Source: Diaporthe sp. PMI_573
Lineage: Eukaryota; Ascomycota; Sordariomycetes; Diaporthales; Diaporthaceae
Assembly: GCA_021399435.1 (NCBI GenBank)
Contig: JAJTUP010000073.1
Coordinates: forward strand, 62,001 to 126,000
DNA: 64,000 nt
Direction: 5' to 3'
The position numbers were made by a program, and so were the translations under genes. Under the pieces are notes generated by a model. The model saw only the letters and a program-made list of their open reading frames with translations, was not told the origin of the DNA and ran no database searches. Shown piece by piece: positions 53,125 through 63,845 of this stretch; the first letter of the stretch is position 1; each line of letters opens with the position of its first letter.

Positions 53125-54891
53125 TTACTGAACATGCAACACTTTCTTCTTACTCGCCTTCTGACTCAATATCTCGTTTACCCAGGCGCCAACCTCTTTC
53201 AGTGCCATACGCGGATCTTTCTTCCTCTTTACTAGGAATCCCTGAAGTTCCGCAGGGGAAAATCCGGCGGGAATCTTGGATGCGAAATCGGCAGCGGCCC
53301 TTCTCATCTCTTCGTTGGTCAGAGCCTGGCCGTTTGCGTCGCGAAAATGCCCCGGAGATTCTTCCACTTCCGAGTCGGCCTCGTACATCCTCTCGAACAG
53401 CTCCTGCGCCTGTTCTTGTGTGGCATATGTGAACTCAACTTGCAGATCGACACGGCCGGGTCGGATCAGAGCTTCGTCCAGTTTTTCCGGCTTGTTTGTC
53501 GTCATGATCAGTAGCCTCCCCTCATGCGACGCAACGCCGTCGATTGCATTGAGCAGACCCGACAAACTGATGCCTTTGTGATCGTCTGACCCGCGACGCT
53601 TTCCCAATTCCCGAGCAAGGTCTGAAACCTTCCAACCATTCATGCCACCTCTACCACTATCTTTGGCAAAACCATTAGATTCCTCATCCTCAAGCTCATC
53701 AACCTTCACATTGCCTTCCCTGCTGTTAACATCCATATTTGCATCATCATCTTGCTCTTCAGATTGTCTTACGAGGCCCGCAGTATCGATGTCCTCTAGA
53801 AGTATAATACATCTGCGTGGTAATGAGTTGAAGAGTGATAACAGGTCCTCCTCCGTAACTGACGGGTCGTGAAGGCTGATGACGTGAATCTCAAGCCCAA
53901 AGACGCCGGCAAGTACGAACGCAAGTGACGTTTTACCTGTTCCAGGTGGACCGTGGAAGAGATACCCACGCCTCAAAGGGATGCCGCGGTTGGAATACCA
54001 TTTTGATGTGTCGGGATGAAGGTATTCGTTCATATCGTGCAAGATTTGAACTTTTCGCTGCTCATTGAGCACTACTGTACGCATCGGGCGAATATCGCGG
54101 CTTGACACCAGCGACCAGGCTTGTGGTCCTCCGGAACGCCGTATTGCGGGTGGAGATGGATGTTTGATAAGGGTTTTGGCGCCAAGACCATCCTGATGTG
54201 CCTTTTTGGCATGGTAGAGGAGCTTTTTGAGCGGTTCGGGGGAGCGGCCAAGGCAGGAGATGATGAGCTTCTCCTTGTCCTTGAACGTTTGGGAGTTGAC
54301 GCCGTTGTCCTCTAGGAAATTTTCTTGCTCACGATAAAGCCGGAAGTATCGACCTTCGAACCAGAAGCTGTGTATGCCTATCGCTGGGATAAACCTTGAA
54401 ATAGTGTGGGCGTCCTGGCCTGAGAAGTTGAGGTAGCCACCCTTTGTGTCTAAGGTGGCTCTTGACACCATCCGTGATTCGTTGCCTCGCTCCCAGGCTG
54501 ATCTGAATGTTGTATGTACAGCGATGCATCTTGTGTCAATCAGACCAGGTTGCGAAGCTAGCCAGTCCACCATGGGACGATACATTACATCGTGGCTGGA
54601 TATGGATAGGCTGGAACTGAAGTGTTTGGCAACAAATCTGCATGTAACCTCAGAGATCTGGTGCCATATTTTGTTGAACGTCCAAAGCATTACGACTGCA
54701 AGAATGATGCTTGTTTGTGAAGGGAAAATGCGGTACAGCAATATGAAGATTTGGACAACAGCGTTATGACTGCCGAGCAAGGTTATGATGTCTTGGACAT
54801 TAATGACTGACCCATCGGCGACGGTGCCTGTCGTGTTGAAGTCCATGGTGTATCGAGACAGAGTTTTGCTGAAAACCGAAGAGAAGTCCAT
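53125..54891 (-). CDS. BCS1-like AAA ATPase
   Basis: 588 residues, one clean frame, ATG start. A membrane segment lies at about 45-70 (VVQIFILLY...SIILAVVMLW). Residues about 90-270 match the BCS1 N-terminal domain, and 275-560 the AAA domain: Walker A GPPGTGKT (314-321), Walker B IILLEDID (362-369), sensor IMTTN and arginine finger region ALIRPGRVD. Bcs1 inserts the Rieske protein into mitochondrial complex III. Fungi have many BCS1-like paralogues of unknown role, and this one carries a long acidic, Ser/Gly-rich insertion (about 372-440) that the mitochondrial protein lacks. So it is likely a paralogue, membrane-bound, substrate unknown. All ATPase residues are intact. Confidence 0.85.
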   Translation of the reverse strand: MDFSSVFSKTLSRYTMDFNTTGTVADGSVINVQDIITLLGSHNAVVQIFILLYRIFPSQTSIILAVVMLWTFNKIWHQISEVTCRFVAKHFSSSLSISSHDVMYRPMVDWLASQPGLIDTRCIAVHTTFRSAWERGNESRMVSRATLDTKGGYLNFSGQDAHTISRFIPAIGIHSFWFEGRYFRLYREQENFLEDNGVNSQTFKDKEKLIISCLGRSPEPLKKLLYHAKKAHQDGLGAKTLIKHPSPPAIRRSGGPQAWSLVSSRDIRPMRTVVLNEQRKVQILHDMNEYLHPDTSKWYSNRGIPLRRGYLFHGPPGTGKTSLAFVLAGVFGLEIHVISLHDPSVTEEDLLSLFNSLPRRCIILLEDIDTAGLVRQSEEQDDDANMDVNSREGNVKVDELEDEESNGFAKDSGRGGMNGWKVSDLARELGKRRGSDDHKGISLSGLLNAIDGVASHEGRLLIMTTNKPEKLDEALIRPGRVDLQVEFTYATQEQAQELFERMYEADSEVEESPGHFRDANGQALTNEEMRRAAADFASKIPAGFSPAELQGFLVKRKKDPRMALKEVGAWVNEILSQKASKKKVLHVQ

Positions 54892-56037
54892 CCTGTGAGT
54901 TGTTGGTGGGCAAAAGGAAGTGGGGAATCTTCAGTGAAGTGCAGAGGCAGTAGTCTGATGCTTTAGTAATAGTCATGTGTATGTTAGGGTAATGAAACCT
55001 GCCTGGAGTGATAGATGAGCATTTTTTCTCGATATATAATAGGGTGAGAATTCATTTGCTGCCTCAGGCAAAAATTAGGGGATGCACCAGCTGAGGGGGT
55101 GAACATAGCTTAAGGGGCCAGTGCGCCACGTGGTAGCCATCCTATTACCTGAAGGCGGGAGTGGAAAACGGCCAGTCTCCCTCGCCTTCCTTTCTTTGCG
55201 TGAATTCAAAGCCTAATAACACCGGGACAAGATCTCTTGATTTTTCTGGATACTCTTGTTCCAACCTTGTCGCAATGGAAGAGACCGCCGTCGAGGCAAA
55301 GGTCTCAAAGCCATATTTGAAGGCATGAACTTGCTCGTTTCATCGTATTGCGCTATCATGAGCTCGTAATTCAGGAGGCATTGAGCCCCCGTCCCAGTAC
55401 AAACCATACCTTGAGGCACCGACGCCCTTCTGATTCTCAGAAATCCTACCCTAGATCAAGCCAGCCGGATCCAAAAGGTGACGATGCAGTGGTTCAAGAG
55501 CGCCCCGGGCAGATGGGTCAGCGATGTGAGAGCCGATCGACCCCCCGCGAAAAAAAAAAAAAAAAAAAAAAAAAAAGGAAAAAGGAAAAAGGAAAAAAGG
55601 AAGAAAAGCAAGTTTCCAAGAACCAGTTCACTGGCAAGGGAGGGACTGAACCCGGCTCTGGTTGAGGTCATGATGTTCTAGTCGTGATGTGGGGCTTAGA
55701 TTCTTCTGACGGGCATACTGGGCCACCATGCCCCGTAGCTCCTGGGTGTTGAAAAAACGGTCCCTTGGCGTGGACAAAAAGACTTATCTGTGCAGAATTG
55801 ATGCCCTCGTGGTTCCGTTCCCTTGCCTTAGAATTTGACGGTATCGCTTCCTTCCGCCGGTTATCTTCCATAAAGTGGTTTCCATGTGCCCTATGCTTAG
55901 ACACTAGCCAGAGACCCGTCGCCCGCCAGCCAGAACGGATATTTGTTGCTGTAAATACCTTCATTCGGGCCCTGTGATAGTACTAGAGAAACTGTCTCTT
56001 CGCCACGACTGACTATGAATCGTGCCCTCCTTGCTGA
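54892..56037. other. intergenic DNA with a long A-tract
   Basis: The first part is the BCS1-like promoter. A run of 27 A (55550-55576) followed by GGAAAAA repeats marks a possible retroposed 3' end; the DNA before it (GGTTCAAGAGC near 55493) has a faint resemblance to a pol III B box. No protein frame is credible. Confidence 0.4.
55550..55576 (+). repeat. 27-base A-tract
   Basis: Uninterrupted A run followed by four GGAAA(A)A units; could be the tail of a SINE- or LINE-type insertion. Confidence 0.8.
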
Positions 56038-56362
56038 CTACCCCTGGTTCACAGCCTCAACCACGTCGTCACCTATCTCCTTCAGCAACCCATCATATTC
56101 CTCCAACAAGCCTCCTCTTAGCCATGATCTAACTGTCTGTGCTCGCGTCCAATCGGTGTCGTTTAGGTGAAACCATACTACCAGAAGAAGAAAACGTCTT
56201 CTCACACTCGGCAGCCATGGCGGGAATTGACAAGACGTCAATCGCCATTTTGGCTACACGAGGATACTCAAACCGCTTCGCAGACCAGTAATCAAGCTGG
56301 TTATCATGCTTTGAATACACATCGCTCTTTGTAGATAACCACCTCTCGACAGGATATGTAAT
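56038..56362 (-). pseudogene. hAT dimerisation-domain fragment E
   Basis: PVERWLSTKSDVYSKHDNQL, DYWSAKRFEYPRVAKMAIDV, then LSIPAMAAECEKTFSSSGSM with the catalytic Glu, and after a one-base shift RAQTVRSWLRGGLLEEYDGL. This is the C-terminal hAT domain only, of another lineage than A-D. Everything upstream is missing. Confidence 0.7.
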
Positions 56363-57382
56363 TGCAGGTTAAATCAACTAGTTGATGTCAGATTTACCTG
56401 GTCAAGAGTTTTGTGAGGTCTCTCACCTTTATTTGCTACAGCCTCGGCCGCCATAGTATGTTAGTCGTATTTAATTCCCTCAGGTGGCGACTACCTACAC
56501 CATGACGGCTGGGTACCATCATGGTTGGCTACCTGGCTTCCCACTTCAGCGGCGCGGCAGCACAATCCCTCACACTCTATCGTACTGGCTGATGATTCAG
56601 ATGCGAAAGAGTACTCATCGCTAAAAGAAGTGGTAGGTGATTGGTGAGATGGTGAAGGGCTTGTACCACGGCAGATCATAGTAGACTAGAATAAATGAAA
56701 TAGTGTTGGAAGGCAGCACTTCGGGCCCGTCGGAGGCCCGGTGAAGGGCACCGTAGTATCGGCGAAAGGCACCGCAGCACCGCTCAGGCCCATATGGCGC
56801 CCAAGTCAGGGCTGAGCCTCGCTCAGGCCAGCGTGCATCGAGATCCATGGGGGATGGGCAGGTCAGGTTATAAGATGGGTGGCTAGACGCACTGGAATCA
56901 CAATGTAGTCAGGTATCAATCGTAACATAGCACGGAATGTTCAGATCCTGATCTGCCCTCAAGCAATCTTTGCCCAGCATCTTCCCCTGACCTCTCCACA
57001 GAAATACATTTCCCAAAAGAAGTTTGTGATTAATCCAGAATCCTTAATCTTTAAACTAAGTCTAACTACTCAATTTGAGCATAAATGTCCAGCTCAATTT
57101 ACCTAAGAAGTGACTCGGGGCTGGCGTCGTGGCATCCTTTCTGGGCTGTCTGGGTCGCCCAAACGGGTCCCCTTGGTGCCGAACGTCGTTGGTTCATAAC
57201 ACTCGTTTCGGTCTACCCTGTATTTAGACATCCTGAAGCCATGTACTTATATAAAGCAAACCTGTGTTAGACGCGCGTCAAATGATAAAATCATAAACTG
57301 CAGTTGTCTAAGTTAGTTGGTATTTCGGCAAAGTACTGTATGGTTCTTCTTTGTAAGTAATAGAGTATTTTAATTTAGGTCT
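56363..57382. other. 1 kb without recognisable gene
   Basis: Only short frames. It probably includes decayed upstream sequence of hAT fragment E, but no motif survives. Confidence 0.4.
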
Positions 57383-57718
57383 CTACAGAGCTCTCCCTTC
57401 AATTTCCTTCTTAGACCATCGCCAATGTTGGTGGCGAGCTGTTTTGAGGGTTTTCCTCATAGGCAGCAGCATATCGAAATGCTTCATAAGCGAACTTATT
57501 AAAAGAGAAACACCTGAGATACTAGTAAAGACTAGGTGGATGCCACTTAGCCCGAAAGAATATGCATTAAGGATCTGAGATCTCAAGAGGCTGTCAGTAT
57601 GCATCTGATGGAGCTCGGCAACAAAGGCCTCGCTGACCGACGCGATTCCAATGTCGAGACCCGCCTGCCGGAGTCGCAAGCTCATCACATTCTGAAACAC
57701 ACAACCGCCGACTCCCAC
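57383..57718 (-). pseudogene. MFS multidrug-transporter C-terminal fragment
   Basis: GVGGCVFQNVMSLRLRQAGL and, later, ILNAYSFGLSGIHLVFTSIS then GVSLLISSLMKH match the last two membrane segments and connecting loop of 14-TM drug:H+ antiporters (VGG.VFQN, Y...L..IF). The other 12 segments are missing. It is joined on its upstream side, near 57720, to MIZ-finger sequence on the opposite strand. Confidence 0.55.
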
Positions 57719-57724
57719 CCCAAG

Positions 57725-58264
57725 CAGAGGATCGGAGCGGTTCCAGACGAGGACGGAATTGCCGTGATTGATAGAAGTGGCGTCACAGCGTCGGAGCTCT
57801 CCATAGACTTGACCGACCCGTTCAGCGCGAGCATATTTTCGATACCAGCCCGTGGCTCAGCCTGCACTCACATGGAATGCTTCGACCTTGAGACGTGGCT
57901 CAACACACGCCCAATCAAGCAGGTGATCAATAATGGCCCGCAGTACGTCTGTACAACTCCGAAACGTCTCGAGCCATCGGAGCCCGATAAGTGGGAATGC
58001 CACATCTGTTTTGGGGATGCCAGGCCGAAAAGTCTTCGTATCGATAGCTTTCTGGTCAGTGTACGTAAAAAGCTGGAGGAGCAAAACACACTTGAAACAA
58101 AGTCGATACTTGTTGCAGCTGATGGCACGTGGCGGGCCGTCATGGAGCCAGTTGACGACGACGATGCTGGCATTGACGGTGATGGCCCAGTTTCGAAGGG
58201 TCCTGTCGCTAACTTACGCAACCGATCAAGCAAGTCAAGAGAGGGCGGCGAGAGAGATCATTGA
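57725..58264 (+). pseudogene. MIZ/SP-RING protein, 5'-truncated
   Basis: About 180 residues to the TGA at 58262. LTDPFSASIFSIPARGSACT and HMECFDLETWL, then WECHICFGDARPKSLRIDSF, form the MIZ/SP-RING finger of fungal PIAS-like proteins: the RG..C.H..CFD core and the WXCXXC part. This finger recruits the SUMO-conjugating enzyme Ubc9 in SUMO ligases. The frame stays open leftward to an ATG at 57599, but those codons are the antisense of the MFS fragment, so the true N-terminus is lost. The acidic C-terminus (VDDDDAGIDGDG) may be original. It converges on the Ulp1-like gene, 390 bases away. Confidence 0.6.
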
Positions 58265-58655
58265 GCTCGACTAGGTTTTATGAGCTGACAGGCTGAGATT
58301 GGGAATAGAAACCCAGAGGCACGGATCGCTTGCTGATGGTAGAGACTAGGTGTCTAGACTGAGAGGTAGAGCTTGGCAGCTTCAGTTGGTGTCAAGAACA
58401 CATTGGCTTGAGGAAGCAACACAACCCAGGTCCTGGTTTTGGGAGTTGGCGATCACCTTCACACCGATACGTTTTTTCAATATTGAAAGCAGGCATATTT
58501 TTAGGCCAAGCGGTTGTGACAAACAACAGGAGTTTGGACTTCGAGAGAATTCATTCCATAAATTATCGACGACCTAAATCCGTGTTGTTGGTACGCGGGG
58601 CTCCGCTGCCCAATTTCAATCGCCTTCAAGCGCTTTCACAGTTTCATCCAACACC
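58265..58655. other. spacer between convergent genes
   Basis: About 390 bases, no frame with a domain; 3' ends of both neighbours are expected here. Confidence 0.4.
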
Positions 58656-61070
58656 TCAACAACTTGAAGAAGTGTAGTAGCCACGCCGTCTCTGAACTTG
58701 AGCAATATCTCCGCTTTTTCCACGCATCCTCGGAAATGGGCTTCTGTGTGGGAGAAACCCTAGGTGAGAGTTCCTGATCTTTAAGGACATTTCTTCGCAG
58801 TCCGCCTTCTCCGCAGCGAGCGTCTGAGCCTGCTGCAAGCTAACTTCAGACAGGCTCCGCAAGACGTCGTAGACACGACGTCCCTGCTCAGCCACCCCAG
58901 CTCTCTTTTCTATCTTCTTGAGCCTTACAATTCCTAGACGTTCGCGCTGTTTGGCGAGATACCTTTCTTGCGCATCAATTTCCCTGCAAGCAGCATCATA
59001 CTGGACAATACCGTCGGGTCCAGGGCACCAAAGCTGCCGCATGCTCAGGCCGTCCACTTGGCCGTCATCGATAGCCAGAGCATTTGCGTCAAGCTCCTTG
59101 GCCCAGGGAATATCACAGGTCTGCCCCATAGCCGTTCTTAGTAAGAGGAACAGGATGTCCCTCCAGATTGTTATAGCGGTTCCATGAAAACCTGTGATGG
59201 TATAGAATGCTTTGGCGAGCATGTCGACACCGCTGTCGATATCGCCACTGCTTTGGTAGGCATGTTCCTTTTCGTTATCATCCCGGCTGAGCTCGCAGCC
59301 AGGAAACAGAGTCTTGATTTTCTCTTCAGCGAATTTGGTGTCGCCATGCGCTGGTGAGAAATCCAGTATCCGGAAGACGCCAGAGCTAATCGTAGCCAGG
59401 ACCCAGCGACTCTTGGATGAAGCAGAAGGGGGGGTATGGATGGGAACAAGGATGACCGTCCCGGGGCCTAACACATTCGGAGGTTGAAGATAGCGCCTTG
59501 TTGAGTTAGGAGCAATATTGGCAAGAGAGTCAACAGTCGTGAAAGTAAATGGCGCAAGAGTCACCAGGATGTGCAGGACAGCGTTGACAACCTTGTCGTT
59601 CAGAGGAAGACTGGCTTGGAGGCACCTGAGATCCTCGTCGCTGAGATCGAGCTGAAATCCTTCTGGAGATCCCGAGTTCGTTGTGTCGTCAGTGACGTTT
59701 TGATAGGCAAGGAATTCTGCTGCCGGTGTGTGAGGACTGCTGTTCACTCGATCAAGTTCAGCCTCCGACGCTGGTGAGCGAGGGCTGTTGTTCCGAGCTC
59801 GACAAAGCTTGGCCCTCAACCGCTGGATCTCAGCATCCTTGGCCTCATTGTCAGATATCAATGCCACATTGTCAGATATCAATTCAGCCTTTCTTTTCCT
59901 CTTGTAAGCCGCTGTTTCGGTCTCTTTCCCGGGGACAGAGTGTCTCTCAGTACCTGCCAAGTTCGCACTGCACTGCTTCGACTGAGACCTGGTTTCTGGA
60001 CTCTCATTCTGGTTTCCCGTAGTCTGTAGTAGCATGTGACTATTTTCCTGAGATGATTGAGCGAGGTTGGCTATCGATTCTCGATTCCCCCTAGTCATCC
60101 TTTTTCCTGGTGTGAAACCAGTCGGGTGTTTGTCAGCCTTCCCCTTCACATTGCCGCGACTTTTTGATTTTCTTCGTGATTCAGGAGTTGTGATGGGAGC
60201 GGAAAGTTCCTGCGTATTGGGTCCTTCTGTTGCTTGGCCATGGTCTGGAGGAGAGCCATCACCCTCGCGTCCACCTCCTCCTCTCGGTCCTGTAGTTGTA
60301 CCGCGGACGGTCTTGAGTGTTTCCAGCATAACTTTTGAAGGCGACGAGAGTGTTTCTTCTGCGCCTGGCGATATCTCCAAAAGTTCCGTACCATCCGAGG
60401 AATAACCACCGGCAACCCGTATGGTATCTGTCGGAAGGTGATGTTCAGGAGTAGAAGAAAACGCTTTGTTGTCTGTTACGGCCAACGGGAAATCGTTATC
60501 CTTGTTTTCTGGAGGAGCCATGTTTCCAAGCAACTCTGGTGTATCAGCTTTCTCGGGCGAGGGTTGGACTGAAGACGTAGCTGACCCCGTCTGATTGGAG
60601 TCGTGCTGGACAGGCGAAGAGGGTGTTGGGGATCTGAGGAACTCGCGGTAGTCAGGTTCTGGGAGATCTTCTGTATGAAACTGAGAGAAATCGTATTTGC
60701 GTGGAAATAAGCCTGAGCTGAAGTGAGGATTTACGGAGGACGCGTCCTGGTCAACAGCTGCTTGCTCGACCAAGGGTGAGGCCGGGGCTGTCGTCAATAC
60801 GGTGGTCTGGCTGAGCTCCTGTTGCGACAAAACTGGATCAATACTGAAAGAGTTGAAAGGGAGATGTTCGTAGACGCTGAAGTGTTGCTTGACCTGGCAC
60901 CCTTGGTCCGAAAATGGCCCTAGGTTGTTGGATGATGCCGGAAGCACTGTTGATACCGGATACTGCGTTGAAACTGGATCGTGATGTGGATGGTCGAGGA
61001 AGACTTGACATGGGAGGAAAGGAAAGTGTAAAAATGAATCTCTGTCCACGGGGAAATCTGAGGCTTCCAT
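58656..61070 (-). CDS. Ulp1-like protein lacking expected His and Cys
   Basis: 804 residues, ATG start, no interruption. Residues 1-385 are disordered and Ser/Pro/Thr-rich. Residues about 388-425 are basic and probably coiled coil (KRKRKAELISDNVALISDNE). Residues about 475-625 follow the Ulp1/C48 cysteine-protease pattern: LSDEDLRCLQASLPL, GPGTVILVPIHTP, SKSRWVLATI, FRILDFSP, and QSSGDIDSGVDML. In active enzymes the positions would be His (HW.L), Asp, Gln and Cys (DCG). Here they read R555, D570, Q606 and S613, so a catalytically dead fold is likely. The C-terminal 150 residues are helical, probably coiled coil. A role in binding SUMO or scaffolding is inference. It is the neighbour of a MIZ/SP-RING fragment. 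Confidence 0.55.
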   Translation of the reverse strand: MEASDFPVDRDSFLHFPFLPCQVFLDHPHHDPVSTQYPVSTVLPASSNNLGPFSDQGCQVKQHFSVYEHLPFNSFSIDPVLSQQELSQTTVLTTAPASPLVEQAAVDQDASSVNPHFSSGLFPRKYDFSQFHTEDLPEPDYREFLRSPTPSSPVQHDSNQTGSATSSVQPSPEKADTPELLGNMAPPENKDNDFPLAVTDNKAFSSTPEHHLPTDTIRVAGGYSSDGTELLEISPGAEETLSSPSKVMLETLKTVRGTTTGPRGGGGREGDGSPPDHGQATEGPNTQELSAPITTPESRRKSKSRGNVKGKADKHPTGFTPGKRMTRGNRESIANLAQSSQENSHMLLQTTGNQNESPETRSQSKQCSANLAGTERHSVPGKETETAAYKRKRKAELISDNVALISDNEAKDAEIQRLRAKLCRARNNSPRSPASEAELDRVNSSPHTPAAEFLAYQNVTDDTTNSGSPEGFQLDLSDEDLRCLQASLPLNDKVVNAVLHILVTLAPFTFTTVDSLANIAPNSTRRYLQPPNVLGPGTVILVPIHTPPSASSKSRWVLATISSGVFRILDFSPAHGDTKFAEEKIKTLFPGCELSRDDNEKEHAYQSSGDIDSGVDMLAKAFYTITGFHGTAITIWRDILFLLLRTAMGQTCDIPWAKELDANALAIDDGQVDGLSMRQLWCPGPDGIVQYDAACREIDAQERYLAKQRERLGIVRLKKIEKRAGVAEQGRRVYDVLRSLSEVSLQQAQTLAAEKADCEEMSLKIRNSHLGFLPHRSPFPRMRGKSGDIAQVQRRRGYYTSSSC

Positions 61071-61176
61071 TGAGCTGACAGTACTATTACCTCCCTAGTT
61101 TCATGACTCGGCGGACGTTCAGGCTTGCTTAGTAGATATAGCTCCGGAGTAACTGAATCTCAACCCAAACTTGGTC

Positions 61177-62937
61177 ATGGCATCATTAGCTAGCGACGAC
61201 CAATCATCTATTATTTCCACAAATGCGAGTAATACTACGGAATTTTCTAGCCTCTTTCGTATGTCAGGAGCACATCCCCAAAGCCCTGACGGTACGAATG
61301 AGGACACTACCGATGATGACGATGCCTACAAAGGTATTAACTGGAGTAGGCTCGAAGGCTATGCTAAGGCACCGCATTCCAAGCGACAGCACATCTCCTG
61401 GACATGGGAACATGGATATCGCATTCAAAACATAAATAGCCAAGTTATCTTCTGGCTTTGCAAGATTTGCATACAGAGAAAGGTTAATAGGAACACTATG
61501 TATAATATTGCTGGCGGCTCGCACTCGCAGATACGTCACCTCCGAGATAAACACAATTTGGATGCGAACGGCCCTATTCAAAAGAAGCGGCGGCTAACTT
61601 TCAACGGCGACTCCTCGACAGCAGGACCGATCGAGCAAGCTCTTATCAATCAGCGAATATCCGACTTCAGTCCTGAGCGATTCAAGACGGCCTTACTACG
61701 CTGGATGGCCTACGCAAATATCTCCTTCCGCCAAATAGAACTTCCGCAATTCCATGAACTTCTACAGGAGGCATACGCCGAGATTGGCACCGCTGGGTGC
61801 TTACCAACAGCTCATACGCTCGTGAGCTGGATTAAACGAGACTTTCACCATTACAAGGCTATTGTTATAAAGCAGCTGCAGGAGGTAGAAGGCCACATCC
61901 ACTTTACATTCGATCGCTGGACTGCTGGCAATCTTCTTAGCCTCAATGGAGTGTTCGCACACTTCCTCGACCCCCTTGGCAAGAAGAAGAAGATCCTCCT
62001 GTCTATACCATCAATCAACGGGAGCCACACGGGCGAGGCTATTGCAGACGGCGTTGGGGAGATCATCAAGGAGTTTGGCCTCGAGAAGCGCGTGGGCTAC
62101 TTCGTCCTGGATAACGCCGGAAATAACAACACAGGCGTGGAGGCACTTGGACGAATGTTTGGCTTTAATCCCAGCAAACGTTGGCTACGCTGTACAGCCC
62201 ACATTGTTAATCTTGTGGCCACGCAGATCATGTATGGCAAAGATCTAAGGGCCTTCGAGACCGAGGGTGATGCTCCTCGCGCCCTCCAGGACGACCTCGA
62301 GCTTTGGCGGCGCAAAGGTGCCCTAGGCAAGCTCCGCAACATTATTATGTGGATTACTGATAGACACGCTGGCGACGGCCGCGCCAGAGAGTTTAAAGCG
62401 CTACAAATCGAGTCCCAAAATTATCTTCTGGACGATGAGCCCCGCCGACCCCCTGCCGAGCTTAAATGGCCGAACGATACTCGGTGGAACTCACATTACT
62501 ATGCCTTCGAGACGGCCGTCCTCAATCGAGCCCCAATCGACGCCTATTCCGAGAAGGAGGAGCGCACTCACAATACACGTCTTGAGCGGGTCTCACAGAA
62601 AAATAGACGGCTAGAGGCAGATAAGCATATCAAGCTTCCAGCCAAACCCCTGATTGTAGAAGATAAGATGTCAACTGAGGACTGGGTCACGGTCACAAGG
62701 TATATGGAGATATTAAAACCGTTGATGCTGGTCACAAAGAAACTCGAAGGGTATCCACGGCAAGGCCGCAACGGCCTTATGTGGGAGGTGTTGCCTTGCT
62801 ATGAGTTTCTCTTGAATCATCTGGTGCGCCTAATGGAGCAATACAGGCACGATCCGGACGAGGACCTCAAGCTGAACATCCAGCTCGGATGGCAGAAGCT
62901 GAACGTGTTGTTCCCTTTTTCCTTGAAGAAAATCTGA
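61177..62937 (+). pseudogene. hAT transposase F, C-terminus lost
   Basis: About 585 residues from the ATG at 61177. BED-like finger (WLCKICIQRK...HLRDKHN), FTFDRWTAGN with the first catalytic Asp, SHTGEAIADGVGEI, YFVLDNAGNNN with the second Asp, CTAHIVNLVATQIMYGK, NDTRWNSHYYAFETA. After IQLGWQKLNVLF the sequence changes and the frame stops at 62937; the dimerisation domain with the catalytic Glu is absent. The remaining part has no stops or shifts, so truncation is probably recent. It differs from hAT B and D throughout but belongs to the same broad family. Terminal repeats not found. Confidence 0.75.
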
Positions 62938-63845
62938 TTGCAAGAATTCGAAGATCAAATTCTTGTAGCGATGATTTTCATTAGAGTTCTATTGATATCC
63001 AAGCCATGTTGGGCTGAAAGTAAGAGTTTGTATCCCATGGTGGTTTACCAGGAACGCACACTAAAAGACTGTGGAACCCTTTCATCTAGTGGATTTGAGC
63101 GATACGGCGCTCACGAGCGTAGGGTGATCGGTCCCGGGTACGCCAGCTCGCATGACCTTAGCGGCGCTGGCTAACACAGGCATTCTCAACCATGAGTAAT
63201 CAAGGATGGTCGCGAGGACCTCTGGACACAATCGAGGGGGAGGATAGGGTGTTTTGCAGGTCGAGAGATGACAGAAGCCCCCGTACGAGTACTTTTGAAA
63301 TCGAGCCATTTCTCTGCCTTGTACCATGCACTGTATTATATTGTGTACTTTGAAGATCACTGCTACCTGAACCAGCCGCCACAATCGGTGCTGATAACAA
63401 TCGCTATGCTTGAGGCTCAATACGAGAGCGACGGCCACAACCTTGAGCAAGCCACCAATAACATTGTTGAGAGTGAAAAGAGGCTGTGTCTTAAATCCCA
63501 ACGGCCCGATACGAGGACAAACATTCCAGCTGGTAAATAGCCACTTCGAGAAGTTCGGACTCGAGATGACTACTTCTACACTTGCTTGCGGCGTGATACA
63601 TATGGGAGGATCGCGTGTCTTGGTTGACGAGAAAGAGACGACACATGCTTACGTGAGCAAGTATATATCTTTTCCACGAGCCACCCAGATATCCCCATGA
63701 CCTTCCTGTCAATTACCAACCTTTCTCATCAACCGCAATGCTGTTTAAATAGTCTGATCTAATAGTACACACTGGTCATTTTATTCTGGCGCGCGATCAA
63801 GAATTTTGGATTATCAGTCAACATATCTATATTCTTCTGCCTAGC
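62938..63845. other. 0.9 kb without recognisable gene
   Basis: Starts with the short imperfect palindrome CAAGAATTCGAAGATCAAATTCTTG (described here as two arms CAAGAATT and AATTCTTG at 62941-62965) at the hAT break. Several short frames have no domain. Confidence 0.35.

Noticed and set aside
57599..57720. Start of the MIZ-finger frame at an ATG
   Set aside because: These codons are the antisense of an MFS transporter C-terminus, so the frame is an accident of the joint.
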